The notes beneath the pieces were generated by a model. The model was not told where the DNA came from and made no database searches. It was given only the letters and a program-made list of their open reading frames with translations. Positions 60,084-64,000 of a stretch of 64,000 nt of DNA are shown in pieces. A program made the translations under genes and the position numbers. Each line of letters begins with the position of its first letter. The first letter of the stretch is position 1. The DNA comes from UBA695 sp042691655 (GTDB taxonomy: Bacteria > Verrucomicrobiota > Verrucomicrobiia > Chthoniobacterales > Chthoniobacteraceae), in contig CP170506.1 in NCBI GenBank assembly GCA_042691655.1, positions 372,001-436,000 of the forward strand, written 5' to 3'.

Positions 60084-61360
60084 GCGACATCGACTTTTCC
60101 AGCCATCCGTGTTTCAACAAAGAGGCCCATCACAAATACGGGCGCATTCACCTGCCCATCGCTCCACGCTGTAATATTCAGTGCAACTTCTGCAATCGGA
60201 AATTCGATTGCATGAACGAGAGCCGCCCGGGCGTTACCAGCAGCGTGCTCAAGCCGAGCCAAGCCGTGGAGTACCTCGCCGAAGTCGTCGCCAAGCGGCC
60301 CGAAATCAAAGTCGTCGGTATCGCGGGCCCCGGCGATCCCTTCGCCAACCCCGTTGAGACCATGGAAACGCTTCGTCTGGTCCACGAGCGCTTCCCTGAT
60401 TTAATGCTCTGCCTCGCCAGCAACGGCCTGGGCATCGGGCCCTACATCGACGAAATCGCCGAGCTCAACGTCAGCCACGTCACCATTACCATCACCGCCG
60501 TTGATCCCAAGATCGGCGCGAAAATCTACGCCTGGATTCGCGATGGCCGCTCGCCCGTGCGCGGCGAGGAAGCCGCCCGCCTCCTGATTGAACGCCAGCT
60601 CGAAGCCGTGCGCCGCCTCAAGGAAAAAGGCGTCGTCGTCAAAATCAACTCCATCATCGTCCCCGGCATCAACGACGAGCACATCCCCGAGATTGCGAAG
60701 GTCGTCGGCCCCATGGGCGTCGACATCATGAACTGCATGCCGCTCGTCCCGGTCGTCGGAGCCTTCTTTGAGGAACTCCCCGCGCCCGACTCGCTCATGA
60801 CCGCCCGCGTGCGCCTGCAATGCGGCCAGCACGTCGAGCAAATGGTCCACTGCGCCCGCTGCCGCGCCGACGCCGTCGGCTTGATCGACGAAAAGATGAC
60901 CGAGGATCAAATGACCACGCTCAACCGTTTCGCCCACAGCTCCGTCAGCGCCGGGGCAGACCGGCCCTACGTCGCCGTCGCCTCCCGCGAAGGGGCGCTG
61001 GTCAACATGCACCTGGGCGAGGCCTCCAGCATCCTTATCTTTAAAAAGGACGAAGAGACCGCCTCGGGCTTCAAGTTCGTCGAGATCCGCAAGACCCCGG
61101 CTCCCGGCGGTGCCTCCGCCCGCTGGACCGATCTGGCCGATCTGCTCGCCGACTGCCGCGCCTTCCTCGTCAACGCCGCCGGGCCCAGCCCCAAGGCCTC
61201 GTTGGAAGAGCGGGGCATCGAGATCATTGAAATGGAAGGCCTCATCGAGGAAGGGCTCACCGCCGTCTTCGCCAGCCAACCGATCCCCGCTTCGCTCAAA
61301 CGCCGCTTCACCAGCTGCGGCGAGGGCGGCTGCCGCGGCACCGGCACCGGCTGCGCGTAA
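60080..61360 (+). CDS. nifB: NifB, radical-SAM FeMo-cofactor core synthase with C-terminal NifX-like domain
   Basis: The 426-residue protein has the radical-SAM CxxxCxxC in APRCNIQCNFCNRKFDC near residue 35, then NESRPGVTSSVLKPSQA and GIAGPGDPFANP. Further cysteines in VHCARCRADAVGL bind the K-clusters. From about residue 300 a NifX/NafY-like domain follows (YVAVASREGALVNMHLGEAS then FKFVEIRKTPAPGGASARW). The C-terminus is Gly/Cys-rich (TSCGEGGCRGTGTGCA). NifB makes NifB-co. No separate nifX is present in the window, so the fused domain may serve as the carrier. Confidence 0.96.
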   Translation: MSDIDFSSHPCFNKEAHHKYGRIHLPIAPRCNIQCNFCNRKFDCMNESRPGVTSSVLKPSQAVEYLAEVVAKRPEIKVVGIAGPGDPFANPVETMETLRLVHERFPDLMLCLASNGLGIGPYIDEIAELNVSHVTITITAVDPKIGAKIYAWIRDGRSPVRGEEAARLLIERQLEAVRRLKEKGVVVKINSIIVPGINDEHIPEIAKVVGPMGVDIMNCMPLVPVVGAFFEELPAPDSLMTARVRLQCGQHVEQMVHCARCRADAVGLIDEKMTEDQMTTLNRFAHSSVSAGADRPYVAVASREGALVNMHLGEASSILIFKKDEETASGFKFVEIRKTPAPGGASARWTDLADLLADCRAFLVNAAGPSPKASLEERGIEIIEMEGLIEEGLTAVFASQPIPASLKRRFTSCGEGGCRGTGTGCA

Positions 61361-61378
61361 GCTTTAGAAAGGACCGCC

Positions 61379-61501
61379 ATGAATTCCAAATCCAAATCTG
61401 AAAAGCCGCAACTGCCCAAAGCCAAGGTTCGCCCCGCGTGCATTGGCCGGGGCTGGGCGCCAATCTTCAAACCTACCACTAATCCACCACATCATGATTA
61501 A
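61379..61501 (+). CDS. Small open reading frame (40 codons) between nifB and the ferredoxin
   Basis: ATG at 61379 with GAAAGGA 6 bases before it reads MNSKSKSEKPQLPKAKVRPA then CIGRGWAPIFKPTTNPPHHD and stops at 61501, overlapping the ferredoxin start at 61494. The peptide is basic, Pro-rich, and has one Cys. I recognise no family. The good ribosome site and coupling overlap favour a real small gene or a leader peptide for the ferredoxin. Confidence 0.5.
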   Translation: MNSKSKSEKPQLPKAKVRPACIGRGWAPIFKPTTNPPHHD

Positions 61502-61799
61502 ACCCACCCACCACATCTTTGTCTGCGGAAGTTTCCGCCCCACCGGAGCCCAGGGCGTATGCCATAAAAAAGATTCCTCCGCGCTGCTCCAGTATTTCGA
61601 GCAGGAAGCGGCCGACCGCGGCCTCGACGGCGTTATGGTCTCCAGCACCGGCTGTATGAAACTGTGCGACAACGGCCCCGTGGTCGTCATCTACCCGCAG
61701 GGCACCTGGTACGGCAAAGTCGATGAAGACGCCGCCGACGCCATCCTGGATGCCATCGAAAACGACACCGTGGCCGAGGAATTCCTGATTCCTGGATAA
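61494..61799 (+). CDS. Thioredoxin-like [2Fe-2S] ferredoxin (clostridial 2Fe-2S type)
   Basis: The ATG at 61494 gives 101 residues; an upstream extension to 61443 lacks support. Four cysteines occur in HIFVCGSFRPTGAQGVCHKK and VSSTGCMKLCDNGPVVVIYP, the pattern of the thioredoxin-fold ferredoxins such as the C. pasteurianum 2Fe-2S protein and the FdI/Shethna I proteins found beside nif genes. It may donate electrons to, or protect, nitrogenase. It ends 38 bp before a long inverted repeat. Confidence 0.9.
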   Translation: MIKPTHHIFVCGSFRPTGAQGVCHKKDSSALLQYFEQEAADRGLDGVMVSSTGCMKLCDNGPVVVIYPQGTWYGKVDEDAADAILDAIENDTVAEEFLIPG

Positions 61800-61837
61800 T
61801 ACCAATTCCTAAGTTGAGTTAAACTACCAAGTAACAC

Positions 61838-61973
61838 CATGCCGCGGAGAGACAGGGGCATAGGGGGAACAGAGGGGAAGGGGGTAAGGGAGCCAACTAC
61901 GATGCCTCCGTTCAGGCATCCAGCAACTCCAGCCGCCATCGCCTCTTCTATGCCTCTCTCTCTCCGCGGCATG
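61838..61973. repeat. 136-bp element with about 25-bp terminal inverted repeats and an inner hairpin
   Basis: CATGCCGCGGAGAGA (61838-61852) is repeated in reverse complement at 61959-61973, and the match extends inward with small gaps to GGCATAG / CTATGCC (about 61863 and 61949). The middle has a second perfect hairpin GATGCCT-CCGTTC-AGGCATC (61901-61920). One strand of the left half is very purine-rich. No reading frame is seen. It may be a small non-autonomous mobile element or an RNA-processing or attenuation structure between the ferredoxin and nifV. Confidence 0.75.
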
Positions 61974-62000
61974 CGATAAATCCTCACTTCTTTTCCCGCT

Positions 62001-63146
62001 ATGATAGACTTCACTTCACGCCCGGTTTGGTTGATCGACACAACCCTTCGCGACGGCGAGCAGGCCGCCGGAGTCTCCTTCTCCCGCGAGGAAAAAATCG
62101 GCATCGCCCAGGCGCTGGTCGACTTAGGGGTGGGGGAACTGGAGATCGGCATTCCGGCCATGGGCCAATCGGAGATCGACGACATCAACGCCGTCGCCGC
62201 GCTCGGCCTCCCGTGCTTTCTTGAAACCTGGTGCCGCGCCTCCAAGGCCGATCTCGATGCCGCCGCCCGCTGCCGCGTCGACGGCGTACACATTTCCTGG
62301 CCCGTATCCGACATCCACCTGCGCGCCTGGAAGCGCGATAAAGAGTGGGTCTTCTCCACTCTGCGCGACCTCGTGGGCGACGCCGTGTGCCGCTTCGGCT
62401 ACGTCTCCGTCGGAGCCCAGGATGCCAGCCGCGCCGATGCCACTTTTCTTGCTGAATTTGCTGCCGCCGCGCTTGAAGCCGGGGCCTCCCGCCTGCGCCT
62501 CGCCGATACCGTCGGCATTCTCACCCCCGGCCAGACCGCCGATATGATCGCCGCTTTGCGCGCCTCGGTTCCCGGCTTGCCGCTTGAGTTCCACGGTCAC
62601 AACGACCTTGGCATGGCTGTCGGCAACACCCTTTCCGCCATCGAAGCCGGAGCCCGCTGCGCCAGCGTCACCGTCAACGGCCTGGGCGAACGGGCTGGCA
62701 ACGCCGCGCTCGAGGAAGTCGTCATGGCGCTGCGCATCGGCCTCCACAAAGACGCTGGCATCAAGACCCGCGGGCTCTCCGCCATTTCCCGCTGCGTCGC
62801 CGACGCCTCGGGCCGCTGGCTTCCTTCCGACAAGCCCGTCACGGGCGAAGCCGCCTTTTTGCACGAATCCGGCATTCACTGCGCCGGACTCATGCGCGAC
62901 CGCTCCACCTACGAAGCCTTTTCCAGCCAGGATGTGGGCCGCAAAACGCCCTCCTTCCTCCTCGGCCGCCACTCCGGCGGCGCCGCGCTGGCCCAGGCCT
63001 GCAAAGAAGCCGGGGTACATCTCGACGCCGCGCAATCCGAGCAGCTCCTCGAACGCATCCGCGCCGAGGCTCGCGGGTGCAAGGGCGCGATCTCAAAGAC
63101 CCGCTTCCTCGCGCTCCTTCGGGAACTCAAGGAAAAGAAAGGCTAA
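62001..63146 (+). CDS. nifV: Homocitrate synthase NifV
   Basis: The 381-residue protein is a DRE-TIM metallolyase. It has LIDTTLRDGEQAAGVSFSRE (catalytic Arg and metal Asp), GVHISWPVSDIHL, RLADTVGILTP, FHGHNDLGMAVGN (metal His pair) and NGLGERAGNAALEEVVMAL. The length is as in NifV and shorter than LeuA, with no regulatory domain. Homocitrate is the organic ligand of FeMo-co. No clear Shine-Dalgarno and no sigma-54 site is seen between the inverted repeat and the start, so it may be read from the nifE promoter. Confidence 0.93.
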   Translation: MIDFTSRPVWLIDTTLRDGEQAAGVSFSREEKIGIAQALVDLGVGELEIGIPAMGQSEIDDINAVAALGLPCFLETWCRASKADLDAAARCRVDGVHISWPVSDIHLRAWKRDKEWVFSTLRDLVGDAVCRFGYVSVGAQDASRADATFLAEFAAAALEAGASRLRLADTVGILTPGQTADMIAALRASVPGLPLEFHGHNDLGMAVGNTLSAIEAGARCASVTVNGLGERAGNAALEEVVMALRIGLHKDAGIKTRGLSAISRCVADASGRWLPSDKPVTGEAAFLHESGIHCAGLMRDRSTYEAFSSQDVGRKTPSFLLGRHSGGAALAQACKEAGVHLDAAQSEQLLERIRAEARGCKGAISKTRFLALLRELKEKKG

Positions 63147-63160
63147 TGGGCGTGCCTGCG

Positions 63161-63406
63161 TTATTCCCCGTTGCCGGATATTTCCCCATTGCCGGACATC
63201 CGGGAGAGGAAAAGCTTGGAACACTGCTCCATTTCCTCGCGGTCCACGTCGAAAATTTCGGACACCAAATGCGGTGCGCCCTTTTCATCGCGGATAATGT
63301 AGAGGATCTTGGCGTTGCCTTCTCCGGATTGGTCGTCATACCCGGAAAGCGAGGCAACTTCAAAACCCTCAATCAGCAAGTAACGGAGCCTGCCAAGCAT
63401 TTTCAT
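63161..63406 (-). CDS. Small hypothetical protein
   Basis: The leftward frame of 81 residues, convergent with nifV, reads LRYLLIEGFEVASLSGYDDQ then KILYIIRDEKGAPHLVSEIF, which has protein-like alternation. The tail SRMSGNGEISGNGE comes from a short repeat, TTGCCGGA(T/C)AT at 63171 and 63190. No family is recognised. An alternative frame on the same strand (63127-63372) is less protein-like. Confidence 0.45.
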   Translation of the reverse strand: MKMLGRLRYLLIEGFEVASLSGYDDQSGEGNAKILYIIRDEKGAPHLVSEIFDVDREEMEQCSKLFLSRMSGNGEISGNGE

Positions 63407-63456
63407 AACGACACCACCATCGGCGAAAGCCGTATAAAATCAATCTAAATTGCACC

Positions 63457-63945
63457 ATGGGCTTTGACATCTACCGCATCAAGTCAGTTGAAGAAAACCG
63501 TTTCGCGCTCGGGAAAGTCTGCCCGCTGCCGCTGGGGGGGCCGGACGGCCTTTTCGCGCAGCATCTGCCCGCCCTCGCGGCCGATGACGAAAACTGGAGC
63601 CTCGCTCCCGCCAAGCTGCTGGAATGGGCTGGTTTTGCCGATCCGGAAGCGTTTGCCATTTTCTTTAACCTGACGGCAAAAGCTTCCGATCAGGTCAACC
63701 TCCTGGAACTGGTGGCCGTCAAAGGCCGCACCGTCTCGCTCCTCACCGACGTCGTCTTCCACTTCAAAGTCGCCGTCGCCAGCCGCAACGGCAAGGGCGT
63801 TGAGAAAAAAGAAGGCGAACTCCATATCCCCAACTGGCGCGAAAGCCCCGAGCGTTTCGAGCACCTCCGGATCACCGGGGGGACCCGCGGGGGCACCTGG
63901 GCGTGGGGTGAACCGCCCAATTCCGCCTCGGCCACCGTGCTCTAG
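63457..63945 (+). CDS. Hypothetical protein downstream of nifV
   Basis: The 162-residue cytoplasmic protein begins MGFDIYRIKSVEENRFALGK. It has a helical middle (SLAPAKLLEWAGFADPEAFA) and a beta-rich part (GRTVSLLTDVVFHFKVAVAS). It has no cysteines in a motif, no signal and no membrane helix. I do not recognise it. Its place between nifV and a sigma-54 promoter suggests a nif-associated role, which is inference only. Confidence 0.65.
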   Translation: MGFDIYRIKSVEENRFALGKVCPLPLGGPDGLFAQHLPALAADDENWSLAPAKLLEWAGFADPEAFAIFFNLTAKASDQVNLLELVAVKGRTVSLLTDVVFHFKVAVASRNGKGVEKKEGELHIPNWRESPERFEHLRITGGTRGGTWAWGEPPNSASATVL

Positions 63946-63973
63946 CAGGCGGTTGGCATCGCAGCACCGGCCA

Positions 63974-63991
63974 TTCGGCACGGTATCTGCT
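63974..63991 (+). promoter_or_regulatory. Sigma-54-like promoter at window edge
   Basis: TTCGGCACGGTATCTGCTAA has GG (63977-63978) and GC (63989-63990) 10 bases apart. It matches the -24 element well and the -12 element partly (CTGC for TTGC). The downstream gene lies outside the window. No CTAC-N6-GTAG pair was seen in the preceding 200 bp. Confidence 0.6.
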
Positions 63992-64000
63992 AAAAGATCG

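Noticed and set aside
53056..61360. Alternative (vanadium or iron-only) nitrogenase
   Set aside because: There is no G-subunit gene between the D and K genes, and nifE, nifN and nifV accompany the set. The NifD insertion is the clostridial MoFe type.
1..64000. CRISPR array
   Set aside because: No regularly spaced direct repeats of 24-40 bp were seen on either strand.

Overview
The window is a GC-rich bacterial chromosome segment. It most resembles a diazotrophic member of the Verrucomicrobia / PVC group. This assignment is inferred from the gene types: a PEP-CTERM sorting signal, a DUF2341-LamG-ExbB fusion, a porin of the putative Porin_5 type, weak or absent Shine-Dalgarno sequences, and a divergent type II secretion cluster. 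No rRNA or other taxonomic marker is present.

Layout. (1) 1-1257: an ArsR regulator and a truncated rhodanese leftward, and a TrmO-like tRNA methyltransferase rightward. (2) 1441-21604: one long rightward operon for an envelope system. It holds a TpsB/FhaC outer-membrane transporter, an ExbB-type channel fused to a periplasmic lectin-like region, ExbD, a TonB-like protein, a porin, a coiled-coil periplasmic protein, a parvulin-like prolyl isomerase and a filamentous haemagglutinin of about 4,000 residues that is split by one frameshift near 16.2 kb. (3) 21676-25602: a leftward hypothetical gene, a PstS-like substrate-binding protein and a PEP-CTERM protein, facing an OmpR/PhoB-type response regulator. 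(4) 25641-36167: a type II secretion cluster, with a GspC/PilP-like gene and gspM-L-K-J-I-H leftward and gspD-E-F-G rightward. (5) 36230-45244: housekeeping and envelope genes (two polysaccharide deacetylases, a NarX-like histidine kinase, RmuC, Lnt, a Gfo/Idh/MocA oxidoreductase and small hypotheticals). (6) 45463-49434: tRNA-Arg(CCG) followed by a decayed, AT-richer island bounded by two degenerate copies of the tRNA 3' half. It holds an integrase remnant, a DUF5677-like gene cleanly interrupted by an IS5-family element, and a BrnT/BrnA toxin-antitoxin pair. (7) 49483-52496: modABC and a Mop molbindin. (8) 52514-63991: molybdenum nitrogenase genes nifHDK and nifENB, a [2Fe-2S] ferredoxin and nifV.

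The genes of the last two regions fit one pathway. ModABC and Mop import and hold molybdate, NifB makes the FeMo-co precursor, NifV makes homocitrate, NifEN assembles the cofactor, and NifHDK reduces N2. nifHDK and nifEN each have a near-identical sigma-54 -24/-12 promoter and are separated by a strong terminator. Upstream of both promoters is a pair of palindromes CTAC-N6-GTAG set 32-33 bp apart. I regard this as the best candidate for an undescribed element, probably the enhancer for the nif activator, and it differs from the classical NifA site TGT-N10-ACA. A second candidate regulon is suggested by 11-bp-phased GTTACA direct repeats upstream of the TpsB operon, the PEP-CTERM/response-regulator divergent region and the gspH/gspD divergent region. 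This geometry resembles a Pho box, and a PhoB-type regulator is encoded nearby.
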